This document shows, piece by piece, positions 1 to 8,492 of a stretch of DNA of 49,243 bases. Position numbers and translations under genes: made by a program. The notes beneath the pieces are model-generated. The model ran no database searches and was not told the DNA's origin. It saw only the letters and a list, made by a program, of their open reading frames with translations. This DNA comes from Mycolicibacterium flavescens (GTDB lineage: Bacteria > Actinomycetota > Actinomycetes > Mycobacteriales > Mycobacteriaceae): positions 1 to 49,243 of the forward strand of contig NZ_MIHA01000031.1 of the NCBI RefSeq assembly GCF_001722335.1, read 5' to 3'. How positions within the stretch are numbered: the first letter of the stretch is position 1; the number at the start of each line of letters is the position of its first letter.

Positions 1-2
1 CC

Positions 3-299
3 CGCGGGCTGCACGCCCATCACATCGTGCACTGGGAAGACGGCGGACCCACCGAGTTGTGGAATCTGGTGCTGGTGTGCCCGCATCACCACCGCATGCA
101 TCACCGCGGCGAGATCACCATCCGCGGCCCGGCTGACAAGCTTGTCATCACCGACAAGGGCGGACGCAAACTGACCAACAAGTCACTGGCCCGACCACCC
201 ACCGAAGCACCCCCGGCGGTCCCGCCCTGGCGCGGCCCCCTGGGCGAACCCGCCCAATGGTGGTGGTACCAGCCCTACGAACCACCCTCACCGAACTAG
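3..299 (+). CDS. HNH endonuclease, 13E12/DUF222-type, C-terminal fragment (5' end outside window)
   Basis: The reading frame is open from the left edge (base 3) to a TAG at 297-299, so the start lies outside the window. The visible part is the C-terminal HNH nuclease domain: H-A-H-H-I-V-H-W followed by D-G-G-P-T, then N-L-V-L-V-C-P-H-H-H and H-H-R-G, the beta-beta-alpha metal fold with its paired histidines. A proline-rich tail follows. This is typical of the multicopy 13E12-repeat/DUF222 HNH proteins of mycobacteria, whose role is not established. An internal GTG at 27 could be called a start, but the homologous residues before it argue for a truncated gene. Confidence 0.85.
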   Translation, partial: RGLHAHHIVHWEDGGPTELWNLVLVCPHHHRMHHRGEITIRGPADKLVITDKGGRKLTNKSLARPPTEAPPAVPPWRGPLGEPAQWWWYQPYEPPSPN

Positions 300-559
300 A
301 TTCGAAACCCGAACACCCTGCAACACCGACGTATTCGGTGCCACCCAGCCCTGCACGCCGGTCCCCCAGCGGCGATTGTCACGAGGAAACCGTGCTGCGG
401 TCATGACCGTTCACGATGCTCATCGCCGCACGACATGCAGTCGTAGGTGAGCGACATTGTCGCCACCAGGCTGACACTCCATGCCCCCGAACGGGCGACG
501 CCGCGTTTGACTCCAGCCTCAGCGGGCACGCCTCCGGTAACACACAACAGGAGGTGCCC
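300..559. other. Intergenic region upstream of the zinc dehydrogenase
   Basis: 260 bases without a convincing gene. An in-frame ATG at 416 could extend the dehydrogenase by 48 codons, but the extension has no conserved look and no ribosome binding site. I found no clear promoter hexamers or terminator here. Confidence 0.5.
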
Positions 560-1738
560 ATGCGTGCAGTGACGTGGCAAGGCCGCCGGAAGGTCTCCGT
601 CGACAACGTGCCCGACCCAGCGATCAAGGAACCCAACGACGCGATCATCCGCGTCACGAGCACCAACATCTGCGGTTCGGACTTGCACCTTTACGAAGTC
701 CTCGGTGCGTTCATGAACCCCGGCGACATCCTCGGCCACGAGGCCATGGGCGTCGTCGAAGAGGTCGGCCGCGAGGTCGACGCCATCAAGCCCGGCGACC
801 GCGTCGTCATCCCGTTCAACATCTCCTGCGGCAGCTGCTTCATGTGCGGCCAGGGCCTGCAGAGCCAATGCGAGACCACCCAGAACCGTGACCAGGGCAC
901 CGGGGCGGCGCTGTTCGGCTACTCGAAGCTCTACGGCGAGGTCGCCGGCGGCCAGGCCGAGTACCTCCGCGTCCCCCAGGCGCAGTACACCCACATCAAG
1001 GTGCCCGAAGACGGCCCCGACGACCGCTACGTCTACCTCTCCGACGTCCTGCCCACCGCATGGCAGGCCGTCGAGTACGCCGCGGTCCCCGACGGCGGCA
1101 CCCTCGTCGTCCTTGGCCTCGGCCCGATCGGCGCCATGGCCTGCCGCATCGCCGCGCACCGGAAGGGCTGCAAGGTCATCGGCATCGACCTGGTCGACGA
1201 ACGCCTCAACCGGGCCCGCTCCTCCTGCGACGAGGTCATCGATCTGCGCAGCGACGACGCCGACGAGATCGTCAAGAGCCACACCCAGGGCCGCGGCGCC
1301 GACTCCGTCATCGACGCCGTCGGCATGGAAGCCCACGGCTCACCTGTCGCCGAGACCATGCAGACCATGAGCCAGTTTCTGCCCTCACCCGTCGGCCGCG
1401 TGGTGATGAAGAACGCCGGCGTCGACCGACTGGCCGCCCTGAACTCCGCGATCTCCCTCGTCCGTCGCGGCGGCACCATTTCCCTGTCCGGCGTCTACGG
1501 CGGCGCCGCCGACCCGATCAACATGATGACGCTGTTCGACAAGCAGATTCAGCTGCGCATGGGCCAGGCCAACGTCAAGAAATGGGTGCCCGACATCATG
1601 CCGCTGCTGACCGCCGACGACCCGCTCGGCGTCGAGCAGTTCGCCACCCACCGCCTGCCGCTCGACGCCGCACCGGGCGCCTACGAGACCTTCCAGAAGA
1701 AGCAAGACGGGATGGTCAAGGTCGTCCTCAAGCCCTGA
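560..1738 (+). CDS. Zinc-dependent alcohol dehydrogenase, formaldehyde-dehydrogenase-like
   Basis: 392 residues, medium-chain zinc alcohol dehydrogenase superfamily. Catalytic zinc ligands are visible as Cys38 (N-I-C-G-S-D), His60-Glu61 (G-H-E) and probably Asp162 in S-D-V-L-P-T, the arrangement of glutathione-independent formaldehyde dehydrogenases/dismutases. The structural zinc is bound by Cys90, 93, 96 and 104. The nucleotide-binding G-L-G-P-I-G is at 186-191. The start at 560 is chosen because AGGAGGTG lies at 549-556 just before it and the family N-terminus (M-R-A-V-T) begins there. Likely an NAD(P)-dependent aldehyde/alcohol oxidoreductase; the substrate cannot be read from sequence. 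It stands alone and is not obviously part of an operon. Confidence 0.85.
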   Translation: MRAVTWQGRRKVSVDNVPDPAIKEPNDAIIRVTSTNICGSDLHLYEVLGAFMNPGDILGHEAMGVVEEVGREVDAIKPGDRVVIPFNISCGSCFMCGQGLQSQCETTQNRDQGTGAALFGYSKLYGEVAGGQAEYLRVPQAQYTHIKVPEDGPDDRYVYLSDVLPTAWQAVEYAAVPDGGTLVVLGLGPIGAMACRIAAHRKGCKVIGIDLVDERLNRARSSCDEVIDLRSDDADEIVKSHTQGRGADSVIDAVGMEAHGSPVAETMQTMSQFLPSPVGRVVMKNAGVDRLAALNSAISLVRRGGTISLSGVYGGAADPINMMTLFDKQIQLRMGQANVKKWVPDIMPLLTADDPLGVEQFATHRLPLDAAPGAYETFQKKQDGMVKVVLKP

Positions 1739-1918
1739 CCTTTTCAGATTGACCGCCCACAGGCGGGGGTATGCGTCGTCCATGCAGCTTCGGAGGCGCA
1801 TGCGTTTGGCGCGCGCCGAGCCCGCAACCCAATACCCGGTACCCCTGGTTTCGGCTGGGGGCCTTCTGGCAACATTACCGACGAGTAAGAAGTTTCCTCC
1901 GACATTGAGGTGGGGCAG

Positions 1919-3751
1919 ATGACGGGTACGCCGGAAATTTCATACCTGGCACAGAGTGAGGGCGGCGGCACCGCCATCCACGAGGTGATCGGCCTTTCGG
2001 TGGCCGCCGTCATCGTCACGGCGGTCCTGCTGTGGATCGGCTGGATGCACCGCAGCCACAAGATCACGTGGCTGACCACCCTGGGCGACAAATTCGCCAA
2101 GCGCTTCAAACGACCATCGTGGGTCGCCCTACCGATCGCGATGTTCATCACCTCGATCATCTGCGCGCTGTTCGGCTTCATCTGGGACGTCAGCCTGCAC
2201 ATCGGCAACGGCCGCGACGACGGCGCGCTGGCCAACCCCGCCCACTACTTCATCCTCATCGGCCTGTTCGGCATCTTCGTCGCCGGTTGCACGGCGATGG
2301 TCCTGCCCTTCGGTAAGCCCGGACCCGCCGCCGTCCGCATCACCGACAACTGGTCGGCGCCGGTCGGCGGCATCGTGATGGCCGGCTGCGGCCTCTACGC
2401 GCTGATGGGCTTCCCGCTCGACGACATGTGGCACCGCATCTTCGGCCAGGACGTCACCCTGTGGGGTCCCACCCACCTGATGATGATCGGCGGCGCCGGC
2501 TTCTCGACCCTGGCCGCGGCCTACCTCGAGATCGAAGGTAAACGCGCCGCCGGGCCCGACGCCCCCCGCGACGGCATCGGCCTCAAGTTCATCCAGTACC
2601 TCGCCTTCGCCGGCGTGCTGATCGGCATGTCGGTCTACCAGATCGAATTCGACTTCGGCGTGCCGCAGTTCCGCCAGGTGTTCCAGCCGATGCTGATTGC
2701 CGCCGCGGCGGCGCTGGCTCTGGTCGCCGCCCGCGTGTTCCTCGGCCGCGGCGCCGCGCTGCTGGCCGCGATCATCGCCATCGGACTGCGCGGCATCGTC
2801 GCGTTCGCGGTCGCGCCCGTGCTCGACGCGCCGGCCAACTGGTTCCCGCTGTACCTCGGCGCCGCCGTCGTCGTCGAACTGATCGCGCTCACACCACTGA
2901 TCAAACGGCCCGTCCTCTACGGCGCCGTCGCCGGTCTCGGCGTCGGCACCATCGGGCTGTGGCTCGAATCGCTGTGGATCGGTGCGGTCTACCCCTACCC
3001 GTGGCCCAGCAGCATCTGGCCCGAGGCCCTGTTGATGGCCGTGCCGGTGGCGATCCTGACCGGCGCGTGCGGCGCGATGATCGGCATGGTGCTGTCCGCC
3101 CGGCGGCTGCCGCGACGCGCCATCGGCGTCGGCCTGGTTGTGCTGACCGTGCTGGCCATCGGCGGCGTTACCGCCAACGGGCTGCGCTACGACGTCCCCG
3201 AGAATGCCTCGGTCGCAATGACTCTCACCGAGGTGCCCAGCGACGACGGGCAGCGGATGGTCACCGCGGACGTGCAGATCACCCCGGCCAACCAGGTCAG
3301 CGACGACCCCAACTGGGTGTCGGTGCTCGGCTGGCAGGGCGGCTTGCCCAACGACAGCGGACTGTTCATCGACCGCCTCGAGCAGGTCGGCCCCGGCCAG
3401 TACCGCTCCACCGAACCGATGCCGGTGTCGGGCACCTGGAAGACGTTGCTGCGCGTGCACGACGGGCGCACATTGGCCGCGGTGCCGATCTACCTGGCCG
3501 GTGACCCGGGCATCGGCGCCGAGGAAGTGCCCGCCGAGGAGAACATGACCCGCCCGTTCGTCTCCGAGATCACCATCCTGCAGCGTGAGCGCAGCCCCGA
3601 CATCCCGCAGTCGCTGTGGCTGATCGGCTGCCTGATCGTGCTCGCCTGCACGCTGGCGATGGTCGCCGGGATCACCTGGGGCGCCGGGCGTATCGACAGC
3701 AGCGAGCCCAGCGGAAGCGAGGCCGAACTCCAACCGAGCGCTCAGGCATGA
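1919..3751 (+). CDS. Polytopic membrane protein with C-terminal extracytoplasmic domain (operon gene 1)
   Basis: 610 residues. The first ~420 residues contain about ten hydrophobic segments. A soluble domain of ~130 residues follows (about 425-560; beta-rich, with V-S-G-T-W-K-T-L-L-R-V-H-D-G, reminiscent of FixH/YtkA-like domains), and a final helix near 565-590. An in-frame GTG at 1910 exists, but GAGGTGG (1906-1912) is well placed for the ATG at 1919. The stop overlaps the next start (ATGA), so the four genes to 5623 are probably translationally coupled. The cupredoxin lipoprotein two genes on suggests redox or metal handling at the membrane. I do not recognise a characterised homologue; the function is open. 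Confidence 0.8.
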   Translation: MTGTPEISYLAQSEGGGTAIHEVIGLSVAAVIVTAVLLWIGWMHRSHKITWLTTLGDKFAKRFKRPSWVALPIAMFITSIICALFGFIWDVSLHIGNGRDDGALANPAHYFILIGLFGIFVAGCTAMVLPFGKPGPAAVRITDNWSAPVGGIVMAGCGLYALMGFPLDDMWHRIFGQDVTLWGPTHLMMIGGAGFSTLAAAYLEIEGKRAAGPDAPRDGIGLKFIQYLAFAGVLIGMSVYQIEFDFGVPQFRQVFQPMLIAAAAALALVAARVFLGRGAALLAAIIAIGLRGIVAFAVAPVLDAPANWFPLYLGAAVVVELIALTPLIKRPVLYGAVAGLGVGTIGLWLESLWIGAVYPYPWPSSIWPEALLMAVPVAILTGACGAMIGMVLSARRLPRRAIGVGLVVLTVLAIGGVTANGLRYDVPENASVAMTLTEVPSDDGQRMVTADVQITPANQVSDDPNWVSVLGWQGGLPNDSGLFIDRLEQVGPGQYRSTEPMPVSGTWKTLLRVHDGRTLAAVPIYLAGDPGIGAEEVPAEENMTRPFVSEITILQRERSPDIPQSLWLIGCLIVLACTLAMVAGITWGAGRIDSSEPSGSEAELQPSAQA

Positions 3752-3909
3752 CGCGCGAACACGACGTCGTCATCCTGGCCGACCACCCCATTTGGCTCGC
3801 CGTGCCGGCCTTCGCCCCCGCGATCGTCGTCGCGGGGGTGGTGGTGTACATCGCTGTGAAGAACCGCCGCAGGGGCCCGGAAGGCCCGACCGACGAAAGG
3901 ACACCGTGA
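3748..3909 (+). CDS. Small single-helix membrane protein (operon gene 2)
   Basis: 53 residues starting at the ATG that overlaps the previous stop (ATGA). One hydrophobic stretch (about residues 16-37, ...W-L-A-V-P-A-F-A-P-A-I-V-V...) is followed by a basic K-N-R-R-R, so the C-terminus is probably cytoplasmic. The stop overlaps the GTG of the next gene (GTGA). Such one-helix proteins encoded between larger membrane components are often small subunits or assembly factors; that is inference from position only. Confidence 0.7.
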   Translation: MTREHDVVILADHPIWLAVPAFAPAIVVAGVVVYIAVKNRRRGPEGPTDERTP

Positions 3910-4331
3910 CCTCGATCCGCCAGTACGCCACCGTCGTCGCCGCCACCGCCGCGCTGCTCACCGCAGGATGCGGCGGCTCACCGGACGAGTCGAGTAGCGC
4001 ACCGAGCAGCCAGCCGACGACGGTCAACCCGTCGGACATGTCCGATGTGCAGCGCCCGCCGGACCGCCTGACCATCGACATCAGCATCGAGGGCGGCAAC
4101 GTCACGCCGACGAACGCGCAACTGCAGGGCAAGGTCAATGAGCCGATCGTGTTGCGGGTCAACAGCGATGCCGCCGACGAGCTGCACGTGCACTCGGTGC
4201 CCGAGCACACCTTCCAGGTGGAACCCAACGACGGGCAGCAGTTCCAGTTCACCGTCGATGTGCCCGGCAACGTCGAGATCGAACTGCATGACCTGAACCG
4301 CGTCGTCGCCACCGTCCAAGTCCAACCGTGA
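3906..4331 (+). CDS. Cupredoxin-like lipoprotein (operon gene 3)
   Basis: 141 residues from the GTG overlapping the upstream stop. The N-terminus is a lipoprotein signal (hydrophobic run ending L-L-T-A-G-C, lipidated Cys near residue 22). A Ser/Pro-rich linker follows, then a ~90-residue beta-sandwich of cupredoxin type: R-L-T-I-D-I-S-I-E-G-G-N-V-T-P, V-N-E-P-I-V-L-R-V-N-S-D, D-E-L-H-V-H-S-V-P-E-H, V-P-G-N-V-E-I-E-L-H-D. The three His in the H-V-H...E-H segment and the late H-D are candidate metal ligands, but the C-x-x-x-H-x-x-x-M copper loop of blue copper proteins is absent, so it may not bind type-1 copper. The stop overlaps the next GTG (GTGA). Confidence 0.8.
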   Translation: MTSIRQYATVVAATAALLTAGCGGSPDESSSAPSSQPTTVNPSDMSDVQRPPDRLTIDISIEGGNVTPTNAQLQGKVNEPIVLRVNSDAADELHVHSVPEHTFQVEPNDGQQFQFTVDVPGNVEIELHDLNRVVATVQVQP

Positions 4332-5623
4332 CGTCCGCGTCGTCGGTATCCGTACTGGCGCACGGCCTCGGCGGCTCCACCGATCTGCCGATCCCCTTCA
4401 CCTACGCGCTGATCGGCGCGGCGTGGGCGCTGACCGCCACGTTCGCCGTCGTCGCGCTGGCATGGAAGAAGCCGCGCTTCGACCCGGCTAAACCCGCACG
4501 CGCCCTGCCACATTGGGTGACGACGGTGATCGACGCGCCGGCGACCCGCTGGATCGTCGCGCTGGCCGCGCTGGCGCTGGCCATCTGGATCGGCGTCGTC
4601 TCGGTCACCGGCCCGCAGGACGCCACCAATCCCCTGCCCGGCGTGTTCTACGTGCTGCTGTGGGTCGGCCTGGTCGCGGTGTCGCTGATCATCGGGCCGG
4701 TGTGGCGCGCGATCTCACCGGTGCGCACGATCCTGCGCTTGCTGCGCGGGCGCACGCTGGGCCTCACCTATCCCGCGGCGCTGGGTTACTGGCCCGCGGC
4801 CTTCGGTCTGTTCGCGTTCGTCTGGCTGGAGTTGGCCAGCCCCGACCCGGGATCGCTTGGCGCGATCCGGATCTGGCTGCTGGTCTACCTCGCCGTCACC
4901 CTGGTCGGCGCGCTGTGCTGCGGCCCGCGCTGGTGCACCCGCGCCGACCCGTTCGAGATGTACAGCGTGGTGGCCTCGCGGCTGTCGCCGTTCCGCCGCG
5001 ATCCCGACGGCCGGATCGGCATCGGTAACCCGTTCGACCATCTGCCGTCGCTGCCGGTGCGAAACGGCGTCGTCGCGGTGATGGCCGTGCTGCTGGGGTC
5101 GACGGCGTTCGACAGCTTCTCGGCAATGCCGGTGTGGCGCAACTTCGTCGACGACACCGCATCCTCGACCGTCACCGCCACCCTGATCAAGACCGCGGGC
5201 CTGGCCGGGTTCGCCGGAATCGTCGCCGCGACGTTCTGGTTGGCGTCGATCGCCACCGGCGGCGTGGACCGCGCGCGTCGCCGCGAGCTTCCCGGGCTGA
5301 TGGCGCACTCGCTGATCCCGATCGTCATCGGCTACGTGTTCGCGCATTACCTGACCTACCTGGTCGAGCGCGGACAGCTGACGATCATCCAGCTGTTCGG
5401 CCTCAACGCCGAGGTCAGCTACTTCCTGTCGCAGCATCCCGCGCTGCTGGCCACGCTGAAGGTCGGGTTCGTCGTCGCCGGACACGTCGGTGGCGTCATC
5501 GCCGCACACGACCGTGCGCTGCGGATACTGCCCCCCGGCCACCAGCTCACCGGGCAGCTGGCGATGATGCTGGTGATGGTCGGCTACACGTTCACCGGGC
5601 TGTACCTGCTGTTCGGCGGGTAG
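4328..5623 (+). CDS. Polytopic membrane protein (operon gene 4), resembling proteins auto-annotated as fenitrothion hydrolase
   Basis: 431 residues from the GTG overlapping the preceding stop. About ten hydrophobic helices. The N-terminus A-H-G-L-G-G-S-T-D-L-P-I-P matches, from memory, actinobacterial membrane proteins labelled 'fenitrothion hydrolase'; that label is weak evidence for activity. Other marks are C-C-G-P-R-W-C-T-R-A-D-P-F-E near the middle (three Cys), H-Y-L-T-Y-L-V-E, and G-H-V-G-G-V-I-A-A-H-D with two His near the C-terminus. Cys and His at membrane borders would fit metal or heme binding (inference). The TAG stop is also the first half of a -10 box for pncA. Confidence 0.75.
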   Translation: MTSASSVSVLAHGLGGSTDLPIPFTYALIGAAWALTATFAVVALAWKKPRFDPAKPARALPHWVTTVIDAPATRWIVALAALALAIWIGVVSVTGPQDATNPLPGVFYVLLWVGLVAVSLIIGPVWRAISPVRTILRLLRGRTLGLTYPAALGYWPAAFGLFAFVWLELASPDPGSLGAIRIWLLVYLAVTLVGALCCGPRWCTRADPFEMYSVVASRLSPFRRDPDGRIGIGNPFDHLPSLPVRNGVVAVMAVLLGSTAFDSFSAMPVWRNFVDDTASSTVTATLIKTAGLAGFAGIVAATFWLASIATGGVDRARRRELPGLMAHSLIPIVIGYVFAHYLTYLVERGQLTIIQLFGLNAEVSYFLSQHPALLATLKVGFVVAGHVGGVIAAHDRALRILPPGHQLTGQLAMMLVMVGYTFTGLYLLFGG

Positions 5624-5626
5624 CGT
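5621..5626 (+). promoter_or_regulatory. -10 box TAGCGT for leaderless pncA, overlapping upstream stop codon
   Basis: TAGCGT fits the mycobacterial TANNNT -10 consensus and ends six bases before the pncA ATG, the spacing expected if transcription starts at the A of ATG. Its TAG is the stop codon of the preceding gene. There is no good Shine-Dalgarno before pncA. Confidence 0.55.
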
Positions 5627-5632
5627 CGAGGC

Positions 5633-6184
5633 ATGAAGGCGCTCATCATCGTCGACGTGCAGAACGACTTCTGCGAGGGCGGATCGCTGGCCGTGACCGG
5701 CGGCGCCGCCGTCGCGCAAGGCATCAGCGAACTCCTCGCCGGTGACCACGGCTACGCACATGTGGTCGCCACCAAGGACTTTCACATCGACCCCGGTGAC
5801 CACTTCTCCGACGAACCGGACTTCGCGACGTCGTGGCCTCGGCACTGCGAGGTCGGCACGCCCGGCGCCGACTTCCATCCGCAGTTCCGCCCCGACGTCG
5901 TGGAAGCGGTGTTCACCAAGGGTGAGTACTCGGCCGCGTACAGCGGGTTCGAGGGCTCCGACGACGACGGCACACCGCTGGCCGACTGGTTGCGCGGGCG
6001 CGGGGTCGACGAGGTCGACGTCGTGGGCATCGCCACCGACTACTGCGTGAAGGCGACCGCCGCCGACGCGGTGGCCAACGGGTTCGTGACGCGCGTGCTG
6101 CTCGATCTGACCGCCGGCGTCGCGCCCGAGTCCACCGACCGGGCCGTCGAGACCCTGCGCGCGGCCGGCGTCGCGATCGTCTGA
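5633..6184 (+). CDS. pncA: Nicotinamidase/pyrazinamidase
   Basis: 183 residues, close to the usual ~186. It converts nicotinamide to nicotinate for NAD salvage in the cytoplasm; the family also hydrolyses pyrazinamide. The catalytic triad is Asp8 (I-V-D-V-Q-N-D-F), Lys96 and Cys138 (D-Y-C-V). Metal ligands are Asp49, His51, His57 and His71 (K-D-F-H-I-D-P-G-D-H), at the same numbers as in M. tuberculosis PncA. His57, whose change to Asp disables the M. bovis enzyme, is intact. The start is the ATG ten bases after the previous stop, probably leaderless. Confidence 0.97.
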   Translation: MKALIIVDVQNDFCEGGSLAVTGGAAVAQGISELLAGDHGYAHVVATKDFHIDPGDHFSDEPDFATSWPRHCEVGTPGADFHPQFRPDVVEAVFTKGEYSAAYSGFEGSDDDGTPLADWLRGRGVDEVDVVGIATDYCVKATAADAVANGFVTRVLLDLTAGVAPESTDRAVETLRAAGVAIV

Positions 6185-6237
6185 AGTGTGATTCTCGTGC
6201 CGCGCTGATTGCGAACGTGCCGCATCGGGCACACCCC

Positions 6238-6243
6238 TATCGT
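6238..6243 (+). promoter_or_regulatory. Candidate -10 box (TATCGT) for glgX
   Basis: TATCGT matches TANNNT and would start transcription around 6250, leaving a short leader with GGAG (6262-6265) before the TTG start. No convincing -35 was found. Confidence 0.35.
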
Positions 6244-6273
6244 TCTGATCCGCCACCGTCTGGAGTGTGACCT

Positions 6274-8421
6274 TTGACCCAAGCCCCCGCCCCGCAACCC
6301 GCACCGTTGGAGGTCTGGCCGGGTAAGGCCTACCCGCTCGGAGCGACCTACGACGGGACGGGCACGAATTTCGCGGTGTTCAGCGAGGCCGCCGAGAAGG
6401 TGGAGCTGTGCCTGTTCGACGCCGACGGAACCGAGACCCGCATCACGCTGCCGGAGAACGACGCGTTCGTCTGGCATGGATTCATCCCGAACATCGAGCC
6501 GGGGCAACGGTACGGCTACCGCGTGCACGGCGTCTACGACCCGCCGACCGGTCAGCGCTGCAACCCGAACAAGCTGCTGCTCGACCCGTACTCCAAGGCC
6601 ATCGACGGCAACTTCGACTGGAACCAGTCGCTGTTCAGCTACAACTTCGGTGACCCGGACAGCCGCAACGACGACGACTCGGCGTCGAGCATGCCCAAGT
6701 CGGTGGTGATCAACCCCTACTTCGACTGGGGCAACGACCGGCCGCCGGAATACGAGTACGCCGACTCCGTCATCTACGAGGCCCACGTCAAGGGCCTGAC
6801 GCAGACGCACCCCGACATCCCGGAGAACATCCGCGGCACCTACTCCGCGGTCGCCCACCCGGTGATCATCGAGCACCTCAAATCGCTGGGCGTGACGGCG
6901 ATCGAGTTGCTGCCGGTGCACCACTTCGCCAACGACTCCACGCTGATCGACAAAGGCCTGTCGAACTACTGGGGCTACAACACGATCGGCTTCCTGGCGC
7001 CCGACTCCAAGTACAGCTCGAGCCCGAACCCGGGTGGGCAGGTGCAGGAGTTCAAGGCGATGGTGCGGGCCCTGCACGAAGCCGGCATCGAAGTGATCCT
7101 CGACGTCGTCTACAACCACACCGCCGAGGGCAACCACCTGGGTCCGACGCTGTCCATGCGCGGCATCGACAACGGCGCGTACTACCGGCTCGTCGAGGAC
7201 GACAAGCGGTACTACATGGACTACACCGGAACCGGTAACAGCCTCAACGTCGGTCACCCGCACTCGCTGCAGCTGATCATGGATTCGCTGCGGTACTGGG
7301 TGACCGAGATGCACGTCGACGGGTTCCGCTTCGACCTCGCCTCGACCCTGGCCCGCGAGTTCTATGACGTGGACCGGCTGGCGACGTTTTTCGAACTCGT
7401 ACAACAGGATCCGACGGTCAGCCAGGTCAAGCTGATCGCCGAACCGTGGGACGTCGGGCCCGGCGGCTATCAGGTCGGCAACTTCCCGCCGCAGTGGACC
7501 GAGTGGAACGGCAAGTACCGCGACACCGTCCGCGACTACTGGCGCGGTGAGCCGGCGACGCTCGACGAGTTCGCCTACCGGCTCACCGGATCGGCCGACC
7601 TCTACGAGCGGACCGGCCGCCGACCCGTCGCCTCCATCAACTTCGTCATCGCCCACGACGGCTTCACACTGCGGGACCTGGTGTCCTACAACGAGAAACA
7701 CAACGAGGCCAACGGCGAGGACAACAACGACGGCGAGAGCCACAACCGGTCCTGGAACTGCGGGGTCGAAGGGCCCACCGACGATCCGGAGATCAACGCG
7801 CTGCGGGCCCGCCAGCAACGCAACTTCCTGGCGACACTGCTGCTGTCACAGGGTGTGCCGATGATCGCGCACGGCGACGAGCTCGGCCGCACCCAGCAGG
7901 GCAACAACAACGTCTACTGCCAGGACAACGAGCTGTCGTGGATCGACTGGGGCAGCGCCGACACCGAGCTGATGGAGTTCACCCGGACGGTGTCCGAGTT
8001 GCGCGCGGCGCATCCGGTGTTCCGTCGGCGCCGGTTCTTCTCCGGCCGCCCGGTCCGTCAGCGTGGCGGCGACGGGCTGCCCGACATCGCGTGGTTCGCG
8101 CCCAACGGCTCGGAGATGGGCGACGAGGACTGGGAGAGCGGCTTCGCCAAGTCCATCGCGGTGTACCTCAACGGCAACGGCATCCCCGACCTCGACGTGC
8201 GCGGTCAGCGCGTCGTCGACGACTCGTTCGTGCTGTGCTTCAACGCCCACTACGAGCCGATCGACTTCGCGATGCCGGAGAAGAAGTTCGGCGAGTCCTG
8301 GCGCGCGGTCATCGACACCGCGGCCGATGGTGACGACGAGGCCACGGTGGTCGCCGCCGGCGAGAAGGTGACCGTCGCGGCCCGCGCGGTCGTGGTGCTG
8401 CAGGCCGAGCCGACGGAGTAG
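6274..8421 (+). CDS. glgX: Glycogen debranching enzyme (isoamylase-type, GH13)
   Basis: 715 residues, called treX in mycobacterial literature. It hydrolyses alpha-1,6 branches of glycogen/alpha-glucan in the cytoplasm. A CBM48-like N-terminal domain (about 15-105; Y-P-L-G-A-T-Y-D-G-T-G-T-N-F) precedes the GH13 barrel. The catalytic residues are Asp354 (D-G-F-R-F-D-L-A), Glu390 (I-A-E-P-W-D) and Asp462 (A-H-D-G-F-T-L-R-D-L). The family insert N-E-A-N-G-E-D-N-N-D-G is present. The TTG start is chosen for GGAG eight bases upstream and the fit of the N-terminus. It lies near treS-mak, so alpha-glucan breakdown and synthesis genes are clustered here. Confidence 0.95.
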   Translation: MTQAPAPQPAPLEVWPGKAYPLGATYDGTGTNFAVFSEAAEKVELCLFDADGTETRITLPENDAFVWHGFIPNIEPGQRYGYRVHGVYDPPTGQRCNPNKLLLDPYSKAIDGNFDWNQSLFSYNFGDPDSRNDDDSASSMPKSVVINPYFDWGNDRPPEYEYADSVIYEAHVKGLTQTHPDIPENIRGTYSAVAHPVIIEHLKSLGVTAIELLPVHHFANDSTLIDKGLSNYWGYNTIGFLAPDSKYSSSPNPGGQVQEFKAMVRALHEAGIEVILDVVYNHTAEGNHLGPTLSMRGIDNGAYYRLVEDDKRYYMDYTGTGNSLNVGHPHSLQLIMDSLRYWVTEMHVDGFRFDLASTLAREFYDVDRLATFFELVQQDPTVSQVKLIAEPWDVGPGGYQVGNFPPQWTEWNGKYRDTVRDYWRGEPATLDEFAYRLTGSADLYERTGRRPVASINFVIAHDGFTLRDLVSYNEKHNEANGEDNNDGESHNRSWNCGVEGPTDDPEINALRARQQRNFLATLLLSQGVPMIAHGDELGRTQQGNNNVYCQDNELSWIDWGSADTELMEFTRTVSELRAAHPVFRRRRFFSGRPVRQRGGDGLPDIAWFAPNGSEMGDEDWESGFAKSIAVYLNGNGIPDLDVRGQRVVDDSFVLCFNAHYEPIDFAMPEKKFGESWRAVIDTAADGDDEATVVAAGEKVTVAARAVVVLQAEPTE

Positions 8422-8485
8422 GCGCGAAACTGAGCTTGTGCTCGAGGAATCGCGCGGATTTCGGGCACAAGCTCAGTTTCGGCGC
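8422..8485. terminator. Bidirectional stem-loop between convergent genes (repeat family copy 1)
   Basis: The arm GCGCGAAACTGAGCTTGTGC (8422-8441) pairs with 8465-8485, GCACAAGCTCAGTTTC plus GGCGC, over about 20 base pairs with a single bulged base and a 23-base loop. It sits directly after glgX and just before the end of the oppositely oriented DUF5709-like gene, a position suited to a two-way terminator. There is no U-tract. The same arm occurs at 48771-48786. Confidence 0.7.
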
Positions 8486-8492
8486 AAGAGAC

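Noticed and set aside
1753..1766. Small hairpin CCGCC-CACA-GGCGG after the dehydrogenase gene
   Set aside because: Only five base pairs and the T-rich stretch lies before it, not after, so it is a weak terminator at best.
1767..1772. GGGTAT resembling a sigma-F -10 element
   Set aside because: No GTTT at the required 15-17 base distance upstream.
2129..3733. Long open frames opposite real genes (for example 534 codons on the minus strand here, and similar ones at 4715-6304, 6040-7818, 30105-32129)
   Set aside because: Composition is dominated by Arg/Ala/Gly/Asp repeats expected from reading GC-rich genes in the wrong frame; the sense genes have clear domains.
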